Below are positions 43,521-53,265 of a stretch of 64,000 nucleotides of DNA, in pieces. The DNA comes from Drosophila persimilis (Eukaryota > Arthropoda > Insecta > Diptera > Drosophilidae). Made by a program: the position numbers and the translations under genes. Below the pieces are notes generated by a model, which saw nothing but the letters and a program-made list of their open reading frames with translations, was not told the DNA's origin and searched no databases. The stretch is taken from assembly GCF_003286085.1 (NCBI RefSeq), contig NW_020825289.1, positions 2,356,001 through 2,420,000 of the forward strand, written 5' to 3'. Every line of letters begins with the position of its first letter. The stretch's first letter is position 1.

Positions 43521-44254
43521 AAGATATGAGTACTCGTTAAAAATTGTTAAAAGTGTGCCAAAAGTAACTTTTATTCGCATACTGAATGTTTAAGGTGGTA
43601 AAAACGTATACTTTGCTACGTATGATTCTGTTTTTGGTATCTTTTATTAGATGCATCCCTTCTTAAGGAAACTTTTTAAAATTATGGTCAGTTGCATAAG
43701 CTGTTCTATAAAAAAAACTTGCTTTGCAAACCATTGTAAGGAAGTTCTCAGGCCGAGCTTCTCAGTCTATCCAGGGCCCGGTCCCTCCCGACAGCAAAAT
43801 TTGTGTGTGAGGACCTAAGGGGAGGTCTTGGGACTGCCGTGGCCTGGCCTGGCCACGAGGCGTGGGCGAACCCATGCCTGGGAGTGGCAGAAACGTGCGT
43901 TGGGGGTCACGAGTGGCTGGGGGAGAGGTTTGGAGCAGGGAACGGAAAGGTGTGGGAGAGTGGAGCCCAGCTTACCGAATGCCGCATGATACTGCTGCGG
44001 TTGGTCCCCGTGGTTTTTTTCGTCACCGTTGGTCAGTTTCACGTTTGTTTCCCAAATCACTCCCGAGCCTGCTACTTCTGTAGCTTACTGGCGCTGGCCT
44101 TTCTTCTGCTGCGGCGTGGGCCCAAGAGCGATCGTTGGGCTCTCTTCGTCTCCCTCTCTGTCGTGCTGTTTCTTTGGGTGTTTGTCGCTTGCTCGCTGCG
44201 TAGGCATAACAGCGATCGTCGGCTCTCTCCGTTTCCCCTCTTTACATGCTGTTT
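43521..44254. other. Unassigned DNA, second half GC-rich
   Basis: 43521-43745 is AT-rich without signals. 43746-44254 is GC-rich with 'gggcccggtccctcc', ggcctggcctggcc and a CT-rich end. A 157-residue frame at 43803-44276 has no recognisable domain and runs into DINE-1. The end (gcgatcgtcggctctctccg) has the style of an LTR but no partner was seen. Confidence 0.35.
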
Positions 44255-45403
44255 TTATACCCGATACTCAAAATGAGTATTGGGGTATATTAGATTTGTG
44301 GTAAAAGTGGATGTGTGTAACGTCCAGAAGGAATCGTTTCCGACCCCATAATCTTGATCAGCATCAATAGCCGAGTCGATTGAGCCATGTCTGTCTGTCC
44401 GTCCATCCGTCCGTCCGTCCGTCTGTTCGTCTGTCCGTCCCCTTCAGCGCCTAGTGCTCAAAGACTATAAGAGCTAGAGCAACGATGTTTTAGACCCAGA
44501 CTTCTGTGATATGTCACTGCTACAAAAATATTTAAAAACTTTGCCCCGCCCCCACAAAGGGCGAAAATCTGTGGCATCCACAATTTCAAAGATATGAGAA
44601 AACTGAGAATCGTAGAGGATGACTATATCTTCTAGAGTGTAAAATCTGAACCAGATCGTATAATTATTATAGCCAGAACCAAGAAAACAATTTCATTCTT
44701 TCTCGCTCTGTCTCTCTCTAACACACAGGTTTCATGGTCGGTTTTGCCAATTGCAAAATATGAGTTCAAGGATCTCAGAACCCATTAGAGCTAGAGCGAA
44801 ATTTTGAGTTATACGTTTTATAGTGAGATCTAACAGGAGAGTGGATACCAAATTTGGTTACTCTAGCCTTAATAGTCTCTGAGATTTGTAGATGCCCCAG
44901 ATTTTCTTCCTTTGCGGGGGCTGAAGGGGGTGTGGCGAAATTTTGAAACAAAGCGGTCAAGTTCCGATATCACAGGAGTTTGTATACCAAATTTGGTTGC
45001 TCTGGCTCTTATAGGTTCTGAGATCCTTGAACTCATATTTTGCAATTGGCAAAACCGACCATGAAACCTGTGTGTTAGAGAGAGACAGAGCGAGAAAGAA
45101 TGAAATTGTTTTCTTGATTCTTGCTATGATAATTATACGATCTGGTTCAGATTTTGCACTCTAGAAGATATGGTCAACCTCTACGATTCTGCGTTTTCAG
45201 CGCCCAGTGCTCAAAGACTATAAGAGCTAGAGCAACGAAATTTTATATCCGGACTTCTATGATATGTCACTGTTAGAAGTATACTTCAAAATATTGCCCC
45301 GCCCCCTTCAGCCCTCACAAAGGGCGAAAATCTGTGGTATCCACAATTTCAAAGATACAAGAAAACTGAAAACGCAAAATCGTAGAGGAAGTTCTAGAGT
45401 GTA
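44255..45403. mobile_element. DINE-1 composite with an inverted middle
   Basis: 44255-44795 is DINE-1 in plus orientation (start tatacccgatactc; gtccgtccgtccgtcc near 44410). 44796-45190 is DINE-1 in minus orientation (atcccccagat-like, then cctgtgtgttagagagaga, then gatctggttcag). 45198-45403 is plus again (cagcgcccagtgctcaaagac, aatctgtggtatccacaat). 44610-44790 and about 45010-45190 are inverted copies, so the locus can fold into a long hairpin. Several insertions or an inversion are needed to explain it. Confidence 0.75.
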
Positions 45404-46330
45404 GAGGTAGTGATAAACTGCTGGTTATGCCAAAAAGCCAATTGTGCGGGGAATACGAAAAAGCAGGAATTGGGCGTAACACCATTTCCAGTAAGGGTAG
45501 GCGAATTTATCGACATTGAAATAATTTCCACAGCAGGGAACTGTGGAAAACTGTTGAAAAATGTTCCAAATTGGCGATTACGCAGCATGTCGCTTCCCGC
45601 ATAATCACTGATGTGAAGATGTCGATTCTAAAATTGGTAAACATTTAGTAACGAACCGTTTTGTTCCGTCTTATTCAGCTGGGCTGGCTCAGCGGTCAGT
45701 GGGCCCGCCGCAACAAATTTGTAAGTTGCCCCCGCCGACAAGTAAGAATGCACGGGTAAGGTTTGGTTACTGCTATAACAATTTTTCATTATTGGTATCT
45801 TAAAGCTATTTTACACTACTTTGCCTCCTGCGCTGGCTCAACTGTTTGTTCTCCTCCTCTCTGAGGCATGCGTAACCGACTCTGGACGTTGCGACTACGT
45901 TGCGTACTTTTCACTTGACATCTCCCTCGGCTGACTGTACTTCCTCATCGTCGCGACCTTCCTCTTACAGCACACGGTACCCATATTTTTCCATCGGGGC
46001 TTCCTTTATTCTCCACTTGCTTCGTAACGGGACCTGGCTGGCGGCGTGATCTCATGACCATACTTGGTCATGCGCTGGACCCCTGCCGACCCGATACCGA
46101 CGTCACGCAGCACTTTCTCCGATGGTCCTCTCCTCATACCTTGACTCTCCGGGAGTGATCGCCTCCGGAGTTCGACGCATCCGGATATCCCCGTATAACG
46201 GCGGCTAGCCCTTAACTTCCTCACAATTTTTCCGAGTATCAGAACCATATATCTTGACAATGTTAAAGAACCAGTTCAAAACTCATGTAGTAAACTCCTC
46301 ACCGTTTCACAGGACAAAACAGACGGATTT
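45404..46330 (+). pseudogene. Second ERR-2-type integrase fragment, interrupted
   Basis: 45404-45642 matches 41955-42160 of ERR-2 (gaggtagtgataaactgc, ccaaaaagccaa, ttccacagcagggaa). 46226-46330 matches 42163-42290 (tttttccgagtatcag, aaagaaccagttc). Between them is a 579-bp insert. Both frames are closed. This shows the family is present in at least two decayed copies 3.4 kb apart. Confidence 0.75.
45647..46225. mobile_element. 579-bp insert with 4-bp TSD, probable solo LTR
   Basis: It is flanked by ATTT (45643-45646 and 46226-46229). Removing it with one ATTT gives exactly the uninterrupted sequence of ERR-2 near 42160. It starts AGTAACGAACCG and ends CTTCCTCACA. It contains ggctggctcagcggtcagtg and a GC-rich second half. 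No protein coding. The family is not recognised. Confidence 0.65.
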
Positions 46331-46510
46331 GTTGTGTTATCACTCCCTCGCTATAATCTTAACCTAAATAACTGCTCTTTCTCTCTTGCTCTCGAACTTT
46401 CTGTTCAGTAGCTGTCTCTCTCTCTCATTAGCTGCTGCTGCAACAGCTTTCCTATCGTCCTATTAGCGTTTGTCTAGCACTATACACTATGGTCCGAACG
46501 ACCACTTTTG
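46331..46510 (+). other. Left flank of the copia element, G1-leader-related end
   Basis: CT-rich with ctctctctctc and gctgctgctgcaaca. The last 25 bases (cactatggtccgaacgaccactt) match the G1 leader at about 10925-10950 in reverse. The other half of that G1-leader match is at 51045-51095. Confidence 0.5.
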
Positions 46511-46765
46511 TGTTGAAGAATGACCATCTCTAGCAATGCATGCATGTATTCACAGATATATGAGTATATAGACGTATGTATGAGTGCGAGACGTAACGAA
46601 GCGACGTTCTCTTATCTCCCTTTTTGTTCTCCCTTTCGTTCGGTCTCTATTTGCCTGCGAGCAGAGCATTTATTAGTCACAAATAAACCTTACATATGGA
46701 TGGCTGCGTTTTTACTTTTCGGTACAAGAACTTCCCTTGCAACGGCAGCGAAATTCTGTCCAACA
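46511..46765 (+). repeat. 5' LTR of copia element
   Basis: 255 bp. It carries ATCTCT at 46526-46531 where the 3' LTR has its reverse complement AGAGAT. Confidence 0.92.
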
Positions 46766-46780
46766 GGTTATGCGCCCAGG
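46766..46780 (+). promoter_or_regulatory. Primer-binding site of copia element
   Basis: GGTTATGCGCCCAGG follows directly after the 5' LTR. It resembles the half-tRNA initiator-Met site used by copia-type elements (GGTTATGGGCCCAG). Confidence 0.65.
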
Positions 46781-46869
46781 TTCGGATTTTGTAAATTAAA
46801 AGTAAAGTGATTGTTTTAGTTACGAAGTATTAACATCGGTGTGACTCAGAGACTAAACGATAATCAGCA

Positions 46870-47823
46870 ATGAGCGGGATGTATCAAATAGACAAATTAG
46901 AGGAGGGAAATTATGACTCCTGGTGTATTCAAATGCGGTCTGTGTTGGTGCACGCTGAATTGTGGAGTGTGGCATCTGGTGACCTGCTACCAACGAATGT
47001 TCCCGAAGGTGTGAATTGGCAGGCCAAGGATGAAAAGGCGCTGGCCATGATCACATTGAGTGTGAAAACTTCACAGTTGGGATACATTAAAAATTGTAGT
47101 AAGTCGTCCGAATCATGGAACAAATTAAAGAATGTTCATCAACCAAGTGGACCTGTACGAAAGGTTCAACTGTACAAGAAATTGCTAAGCAAGCGCATGG
47201 ACCAAAGGCAAAGCATTTCAAGCTACATTAATGAGTTCGTGGATATTCTTGATGGCCTTGGGTCAGTAGGAATCGAGCTAAATGATGAACTACGTTCAAT
47301 TGTTTTGTTGTCAAGCCTTCCAGAACAATTCGAAAATTTCGTTGTCGCCATAGAGACGCGTGACAGTCTGCCGACTTTCGATGTTCTATGCGTAAAACTG
47401 AAGGAAGAAGGCGAACGAAAGGGAAACACAGAAGATCAAAAGGAATACGCAAAGGCATATACCGCAGTACATAAGCCGGCCGCGCACAGAGCGCAAAAGA
47501 AGAGAAACAATAAAATGATATGTTTCAAGTGTGGTGAGCGCGGGCATATGAAGGCTCAGTGTAAGAAGGAGAGCGCAAATGTGGAAAGGGCAGCAAAAGT
47601 GGAGAACAAGCAGTGCAGTCTATTAAATGCGTTGGACGCAGATAATTTGAAAAAGAGTATGTGGTGTTTGGATAGTGGTGCCACAAGCCACATGTGTTGT
47701 GAGAAAGAGTTATTCACAAAGTTCGAGAAACACACAGAAATGATTGGTATGGCTGACTCCGGTTTCCTAAAAGCTGAAGGAAAAGGGGAAGTAGAGCTGA
47801 AGAGATATGCACGCTGCTGTTAA
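46870..47823 (+). CDS. Copia gag, zinc knuckle and protease
   Basis: The first ORF of the copia element, 317 residues. It starts MSGMYQIDKLEEGNYDSW, the usual copia/Gag opening. There is a capsid-like region up to about residue 180, then one CCHC knuckle (CFKCGERGHMKAQC near residue 219), and protease with active site WCLDSGATSHMC near residue 268. The start ATG is the first in the leader (85 bases after the primer site begins). The frame ends in a stop at 47821-47823, after a one-base change; pol continues in the next frame from about 47807. Copia normally makes one Gag-Pol ORF, so this is a mutation rather than a design. Confidence 0.9.
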   Translation: MSGMYQIDKLEEGNYDSWCIQMRSVLVHAELWSVASGDLLPTNVPEGVNWQAKDEKALAMITLSVKTSQLGYIKNCSKSSESWNKLKNVHQPSGPVRKVQLYKKLLSKRMDQRQSISSYINEFVDILDGLGSVGIELNDELRSIVLLSSLPEQFENFVVAIETRDSLPTFDVLCVKLKEEGERKGNTEDQKEYAKAYTAVHKPAAHRAQKKRNNKMICFKCGERGHMKAQCKKESANVERAAKVENKQCSLLNALDADNLKKSMWCLDSGATSHMCCEKELFTKFEKHTEMIGMADSGFLKAEGKGEVELKRYARCC

Positions 47824-50749
47824 AGAATGTCTCTATGTGCCCGAAATGAATGGAAATTATTTCTCGGTGAGCAGCGCTGTACAGAATAAATGTTTCGTCA
47901 CTTTTGGACAAGAATATGCACGAGTTATCCAAAATGGCGAATGCATTGTAAGGGCGAACAGAGTTGGAAACTTGTATATGTTTCGAGGAAAACAAAACAA
48001 CTGTTTTGCGGCGGTTAAGGCTTATGGTGCCCTGTGGCATAAACGGTACGGCCACTTGAACATCAGCAGTATGAAAGATTTGATCAGCAAAGGAATGGTG
48101 CGCGGCATTGAAAATATGGTTTTCACGGCGAATATGAATTGCAAAACATGTATGGTCAGCAAGATTCATGCGCAACCATTTCCTGTTGCAACCACCAGTA
48201 GAGCTCAAGATATATTGGAACTAGTTCATGCAGATGTGTGCGGGCCCTTTGGCACACAGTCTCTTGCTGGATCAAAGTATTTTCTAACCTTCATCGATGA
48301 CAAATCAAGGCGTATATTTGTGTATTTCCTGCGGACAAAGGATGAAGTCTTCCAGAAGTTCGTCGAGTTCAAAACCCTGGTTGAACGGCAAACGGGAAAA
48401 AGTCTTAAAAGTATCCGGAGCGACAATGGCGGTGAATTTGTCAACAAATCGTTTGATGAATTTCTGAAAGCTAATGGGATTGAGAGGCAGCTGATAGTGG
48501 CGTACACTCCACAGCAAAACGGCGTTGCTGAGAGGGCAAACCGCAGTCTGGTGGAAATTTCAAGATGTATGCTGGTCCAGTCTGGATTAGGCGAATCCTT
48601 GTGGGCTGAGGCAGTCAACGCAGCTGTGTATGTACGGAATCGATCACCGACCAAGGCGCTGACCAGTATGACGCCTATGGAAGCGTGGACTGGTAAGAAA
48701 CCTTTTGTTGGTCATCTAAAGGTTTTTGGCTCCGTTGCAGTAGCTTTGGACAAGGGTCCAAGGAAGAGTAAACTTCAACCAAAAGGCAAAGAATATCGCA
48801 TGATTGGATATTCAGTAGCGGCTAAGGGCTATCGACTGTATGACCCTGTGTCTCATCAGGTGATTGAGAGGCGAGATGTTCTCTTTGACGAGATCCAAGA
48901 CGACAAGGATACAGTCACATTCGAACTTCCGAAGGCAGAAGTTAGCATGCAGTCAGGCGGCGATACTGATGACATTGACAGCAGCGGTGGAGACAGCAGC
49001 GGTGGAGACAGCAGCCATGGTGCAAGCGTTGACGGGGAGAATCCCAGTAGCAGCGGTACTGATGGGTACGAGAGCGCAACAGAAAAGGTTGAGTCAGATA
49101 AGCCAGCTCCTCGCGTTGGACCTGGCAGACCAAGGCTGATTCGGACCGGCAAACCTGGCCGTCCGAGAAAGGAGTACAACATTCTTGGTGCTCTGGTTGC
49201 CAGCGACGTAAAGATTCCAGTATCCTACGAGGAGGCGTTGAACAGTATTCATGCATCACATTGGTCCGAAGCGATGCAACGCGAATATGAGGCATTAATG
49301 GCAAACGAGACATGGCAGTTGGCAGACTTACCGGCAGGACAACGAGCAGTTGGAGGCAAATATAGCCTGAAACGCGACAAAGATGGTCAAATCGAACGTT
49401 TCAAGGCGCGGCTGGTGGCAAAAGGTTGCTCCCAGCAGTACGGCATAAACTATGCGGAAACATTTTCTCCAGTCTGCAGACTGGAGAGCGTGCGATTTAT
49501 TCTTGCGCTAGCAGCAGAATTGAAATTATATGTCAACCAAATGGATGTATGTACGGCATACCTCAACAGTGACCTGAGCGATACGGTGTACATGAAGCAA
49601 CCACAAGGGTACATTGATCGAGCTTATCCAGCGAAGGCTATGCTGCTTAAAAAGGCAATATATGGATTGAAGCAGTCAGGAAGGGAATGGAATTCGAAGC
49701 TGAATGGCGTCCTGACTAATCTGGGTTTTGTTTCCTGTGACAACGAGCCGTGTCTCTACCAGCAGAGAGGGAAAGGTAACTTATCGTTAATCTTGGTATA
49801 TGTTGACGATTTACTTATAGCATGCCAGTCCAAAGAGGACATGCTCGGTATCAAATCGGCTATTTCAAATGCGTTCGAATGTATCGACAAAGGTGTTCCA
49901 GAGCTGTTTTTAAGCATGGACGTTCACCGTGAAGGTGAGCTTGGGCCTATCACCATAGGCCACTCGCAATACATCAAGGAACTATTGCAAGCTCACGACA
50001 TGGACAAATGTAGACCAGTGGCTACTCCGTTGGATGCGGGGTTCCAGGTGGATTGTACTAATGAGCAGTGTCAAAAGGTTGATCCTGTCATGTATCAATC
50101 CATGATTGGTGAGCTGATGTGGCTGGCACTCACAAGCAGACCGGACATTTTTCATTCAGTTGCAATGTTGGCCCAGAGGAACAAAGATCCGCACGCAGAG
50201 CATCTGGCTGGTGTGAAGCACGTTCTGAGGTACTTGGCAGCGACGATGAACTTCAAACTACACTACAAACGGTGTCACCAGCCACTTACTGGATATGTGG
50301 ATGCGGATTGGGGCGGCGATCGAACTAACCGGAAGTCGTATACGGGCTATGTTTATTTTTTGGCAGGTGGCCCAATTTCTTGGCGATCTGAGAAACAACG
50401 CAGCGTGGCACTTAGCAGCACGGAGTCAGAATACACGGCACTGTCGGCTGCGTGTAAGGAGTCCATATTCTTACGTCGCTTAATCATCGAAATCGGCTGT
50501 GGAGATGAAGCTACCGCAACTACCTTATATGGCGATAATCTGAGCGCACAAGAGCTGGCTAGGAACCCAGTGCATTACTCAAGGACCAAGCATATTGAAA
50601 TTAGCTATCACTTTGTACGACAGATTGTAGAAGAAGGTCAAGTTAAGTTAAAGTATGCTAGTACAACAGATATGATTGCAGATATCTTGACCAAGAATCT
50701 CCCTAAGAGAAAGCATGTCGAATTTACAAAATTGTTAAGTTTAAATTGA
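47807..50749 (+). CDS. Copia pol: integrase, reverse transcriptase, RNase H
   Basis: 980 codons without a stop. Order: end of protease (VKECLYVPEMNGNYFSV), integrase zinc finger (WHKRYGHLN then CKTCMVSK), integrase core (FIDDKSRRIF, SDNGGEF, then GVAERANRSLVE), the GKKP linker, RT (QMDVCTAYLNSDL, LKKAIYGLKQS, YVDDLLIA as the catalytic box) and RNase H (GYVDADWGGD, LSSTESEYTAL, YGDNLSA). All catalytic residues of integrase, RT and RNase H are visible. It is two bases off the gag frame: an extra A near 47805-47808 (ctgaagagatatgc) explains the shift. It lies just upstream of the polypurine tract. Confidence 0.92.
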   Translation: MHAAVKECLYVPEMNGNYFSVSSAVQNKCFVTFGQEYARVIQNGECIVRANRVGNLYMFRGKQNNCFAAVKAYGALWHKRYGHLNISSMKDLISKGMVRGIENMVFTANMNCKTCMVSKIHAQPFPVATTSRAQDILELVHADVCGPFGTQSLAGSKYFLTFIDDKSRRIFVYFLRTKDEVFQKFVEFKTLVERQTGKSLKSIRSDNGGEFVNKSFDEFLKANGIERQLIVAYTPQQNGVAERANRSLVEISRCMLVQSGLGESLWAEAVNAAVYVRNRSPTKALTSMTPMEAWTGKKPFVGHLKVFGSVAVALDKGPRKSKLQPKGKEYRMIGYSVAAKGYRLYDPVSHQVIERRDVLFDEIQDDKDTVTFELPKAEVSMQSGGDTDDIDSSGGDSSGGDSSHGASVDGENPSSSGTDGYESATEKVESDKPAPRVGPGRPRLIRTGKPGRPRKEYNILGALVASDVKIPVSYEEALNSIHASHWSEAMQREYEALMANETWQLADLPAGQRAVGGKYSLKRDKDGQIERFKARLVAKGCSQQYGINYAETFSPVCRLESVRFILALAAELKLYVNQMDVCTAYLNSDLSDTVYMKQPQGYIDRAYPAKAMLLKKAIYGLKQSGREWNSKLNGVLTNLGFVSCDNEPCLYQQRGKGNLSLILVYVDDLLIACQSKEDMLGIKSAISNAFECIDKGVPELFLSMDVHREGELGPITIGHSQYIKELLQAHDMDKCRPVATPLDAGFQVDCTNEQCQKVDPVMYQSMIGELMWLALTSRPDIFHSVAMLAQRNKDPHAEHLAGVKHVLRYLAATMNFKLHYKRCHQPLTGYVDADWGGDRTNRKSYTGYVYFLAGGPISWRSEKQRSVALSSTESEYTALSAACKESIFLRRLIIEIGCGDEATATTLYGDNLSAQELARNPVHYSRTKHIEISYHFVRQIVEEGQVKLKYASTTDMIADILTKNLPKRKHVEFTKLLSLN

Positions 50750-50780
50750 GTTAAATGGAATTTGTAAGCATGCACGCATT

Positions 50781-50789
50781 GAGGAAGGG
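50781..50789 (+). promoter_or_regulatory. Polypurine tract of copia element
   Basis: gaggaaggg directly abuts the 3' LTR. It is the expected primer for plus-strand DNA synthesis. Confidence 0.7.
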
Positions 50790-51044
50790 TGTTGAAGAAT
50801 GACCAGAGATGGCAATGCATGCATGTATTCACAGACATATGAGTATATAGACGTATGTATGAGTGAGAGACGTAACGAAGCGACGTTCTCTTATCTCCCT
50901 TTTTGTTCACCCTTTCGTTCGGTATCTATCTGCCTGCGAGCAGAGCATTTATTAGTCACAAATAAACCTTACATATGGATGGTTGCGTTTTTACTTTTCG
51001 GTACAAGAACTTCCCTTACAACGGCAGCGAAATTCTGTCCAACA
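50790..51044 (+). repeat. 3' LTR of copia element
   Basis: 255 bp, the same ends as the 5' LTR. It is preceded by the polypurine tract gaggaaggg at 50781-50789. Confidence 0.92.
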
Positions 51045-51049
51045 TTTTG

Positions 51050-51249
51050 TTGGCCAAAACCTAATTTTTAAAAGTCAAAACTTAAACTTGGTTTTCTCTG
51101 CATTAGAAAAAGAGTGACCATTAAAGCTGCGTACCAGAAATTTCCGCCACATTCGCAAAATCAGCGGTGCAACCCAACTGTTTTTATCGTAAAGCACGTG
51201 AAGAGAAAAAGTGCCATATTAATAACCATTTTAAATCTCTCAAAAATTA
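51050..51249. other. G1-leader remnant then unassigned DNA
   Basis: 51045-51095 (ttggccaaaacctaattttt, aaagtcaaaac, aacttggtttt) matches the G1 leader at about 10870-10925 in reverse. 51096-51249 shows nothing recognised. Confidence 0.5.
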
Positions 51250-51872
51250 AACGAGGGGGAACGTTGTGAGTTGCTGCGGACACCGCAACTCTACAGTTAT
51301 ACCCGATACTTAGTCAGTATGGCTCTCCTCCGGCAGACGCCGCTAATATTAAACGAAACGACAAAGAGTGCGTGCGAGAGAGACAGAAAATCAGTCTGAG
51401 CGTGACGTCGGGCGCTGCGTAGCAAATGAAAATTGATTTGTTCCTTTGGGCTATAAAAATTATCTGATCTAATCCAGATTCAGCAATCTGATTGATATGG
51501 TCGTTATCTATGATTCTGCGTTTTTAGTTTTCTCGAATCTGCAATATTGTGGATGCAACAGATTTTCGTCCTTTGTGGGGGCGGAAGGGGGTGGGGCGAA
51601 ATTTTGAGATATTCGTTTTATAGTGAGATACTAATTTGGTTACTCTAGCGTTAATAGTCTCTGAGATTTGTGGATGCTCCAGATTTTCGTCTTTTCCGGG
51701 GGCGGAAGGGGTGTGGCGAAATTTTGACACAAAACGGTCAAGGTCCGATATCACAGGAGTGTGGATACCAAATTTGGTTGCTCTAGCTCTAATGTTCTGA
51801 GGTCCTTGAACTCATATTTTGCAATTGGCAAAACTGACCATCAAACCTGTGTGTTAGAGAGAGACAGAGCGT

Positions 51873-52243
51873 TGCCGCGCCGGGCAACGCCTCCAAATCT
51901 GGGGCCGTACGTTTGATAAGCCTCCCGTGTTCAATACGCCTCCCGTGGTTTTGTTCTTTAAATCGGTTTTATTCATTTATTCATTTACAAATTCGGGCGG
52001 GTGTTAAACTACGAGCTAGCGCTAAAAAACTTGTACCGCTTCAGTGCTTTTTCCGCTGCCTTTTGTTTTCGTTCTTCCTTCTTCCTGCCTTTATCTGCCG
52101 TTCGCCCTAATTAACCCTTTGCTCAGCGCTGTTAATGTTTGTGCTGTTAACGCAGTGATATTCAGGGCTGTTAGGCGCAGTGATATTCAGGACTGTTAGG
52201 CGCAGTGATATTTAGAGGTGCCGCTGCGGTTTCTGCCGTAACA
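51873..52243 (-). repeat. 3' LTR of BEL-3
   Basis: 371 bp, plus-strand ends TGCCGCGCCGG and CCGTAACA. Contains three 25-bp units of gcagtgatattcagg at about 52150-52215. The integrase reading frame ends inside it at 52171. Confidence 0.92.
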
Positions 52244-53256
52244 TTCCCCCCTTCGCAAACTTCGTCGCTTGTCGTGATGTTTGCCAAACTTCCGGTTACG
52301 CCTTGATCCATTAGTGGGTTCGTTGTCCTCACGTCTAACTTGGCCAGTTTAACTATTGGCCGAGTTAGCAGTCCAGATGCAGTGCGGATCACCGCGCTTC
52401 GGGCGATCCCGTCCTTGGCTACTCGAAGGTCCATGATGACGCCTTTCCTCCACTGCACCTTGGGGCTTGTTTCGTCCGCTAGAACCACGACGTCTCCGAG
52501 TTGGATAGGGTTGGTTGGGGTTCCATGCCATTTGGTTCGTGTCGTCAGGCACGGTAGGTACTCCTTCAGCCATCGTTTTCTGAAGCTGTCCACGATCTGC
52601 CCTGCAATGCGAAAACTCTTACCAAGCATAGCTCCTATTGCGCTGCCGTCGCTCTTTGCTGCCATCGAGCTGGTCTCTGCTCTCAGAAAGTGATTCGGTG
52701 TAAGTACGTCGGCTTCCGGACACTCCAACGGCACGTAAGTCAGGGGTCGGGAATTTAGCATATTTTCTATCTTTGCTAGTGCTGTTCTCAGCACTGGTAC
52801 TTGTACGTGCGTCTCCTCTAATATTTCGGCTAGTATGGATTTCACCGATCTGATCATTCTTTCCCACGCACCTCCCATGTGGGGTGCTCCTGGGGGTATG
52901 AAGGACCATTCTATTTGCGGGTACTTGGTTTCCAGTTCGTTCGGTAGAATTCTTTCAATTTCTTCTCGTAGTAGGCGGCTGGCTCCTCGGAAGTTCGTCC
53001 CGTTGTCCGACACGATTCTCTTGGGGACTCCTCGACGGGCTACGAACATTTCCAATGTTAGCATGAAGGCGTCTGTTGACAGGGAGTTTGCCAGCTCGAT
53101 GTGTACTGCTCGCACGGTGAGGCACGTGAATAGTACTCCCCATCGTTTCTCGCGTCGTCTTCCTACGTTTACCTCCAGTGGTCCGAAGTAGTCGATACCT
53201 GTGTTTGTGAATGGCAATTCGTTGATTGCTAGCCTCTCTGGTGGTAGGCTTCCCAT
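52171..53256 (-). CDS. BEL-3 integrase and C-terminal domain
   Basis: 361 residues, in the same frame as the pol block upstream, from which it is separated only by a TAG. Core residues: GIDYFGPLEV (first Asp), IVSDNGTNFRGA (second Asp), and AWERMIRSVKSIL (Glu). A DUF5641-type domain follows (LTPNHFL, GDVVVLADETSPKVQW). The end extends into the 3' LTR. Inserts the cDNA. Confidence 0.9.
   Translation of the reverse strand: MGSLPPERLAINELPFTNTGIDYFGPLEVNVGRRREKRWGVLFTCLTVRAVHIELANSLSTDAFMLTLEMFVARRGVPKRIVSDNGTNFRGASRLLREEIERILPNELETKYPQIEWSFIPPGAPHMGGAWERMIRSVKSILAEILEETHVQVPVLRTALAKIENMLNSRPLTYVPLECPEADVLTPNHFLRAETSSMAAKSDGSAIGAMLGKSFRIAGQIVDSFRKRWLKEYLPCLTTRTKWHGTPTNPIQLGDVVVLADETSPKVQWRKGVIMDLRVAKDGIARSAVIRTASGLLTRPIVKLAKLDVRTTNPLMDQGVTGSLANITTSDEVCEGGNVTAETAAAPLNITAPNSPEYHCA
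52244..52256 (-). promoter_or_regulatory. Polypurine tract of BEL-3
   Basis: Minus strand GCGAAGGGGGGAA directly abuts the 3' LTR, as expected for the plus-strand primer. Confidence 0.75.
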
Positions 53257-53265
53257 CTCCGGTGC

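Larger units (their letters stand above)
46511..51044 (+). mobile_element. Ty1/copia retrotransposon, complete
   Basis: LTRs of 255 bp (46511-46765 and 50790-51044) begin TGTTGAAGAATGACC and end CTGTCCAACA. A 5-bp duplication TTTTG flanks it (46506-46510 and 51045-51049). It has an initiator tRNA-Met type primer site and a polypurine tract. Coding runs from gag at 46870 to RNase H at 50749 with one frame break near 47810. LTRs differ at about 12 positions, so the insertion is not very recent. Confidence 0.92.

Noticed and set aside
43803-44276. 157-residue plus-strand open frame
   Set aside because: No domain, composition driven by GC content, and it runs into the DINE-1 start.
48856-49313. 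Two minus-strand frames over 100 residues in the copia pol region
   Set aside because: They lie opposite the clean pol ORF and reflect its Ser/Gly-rich linker.
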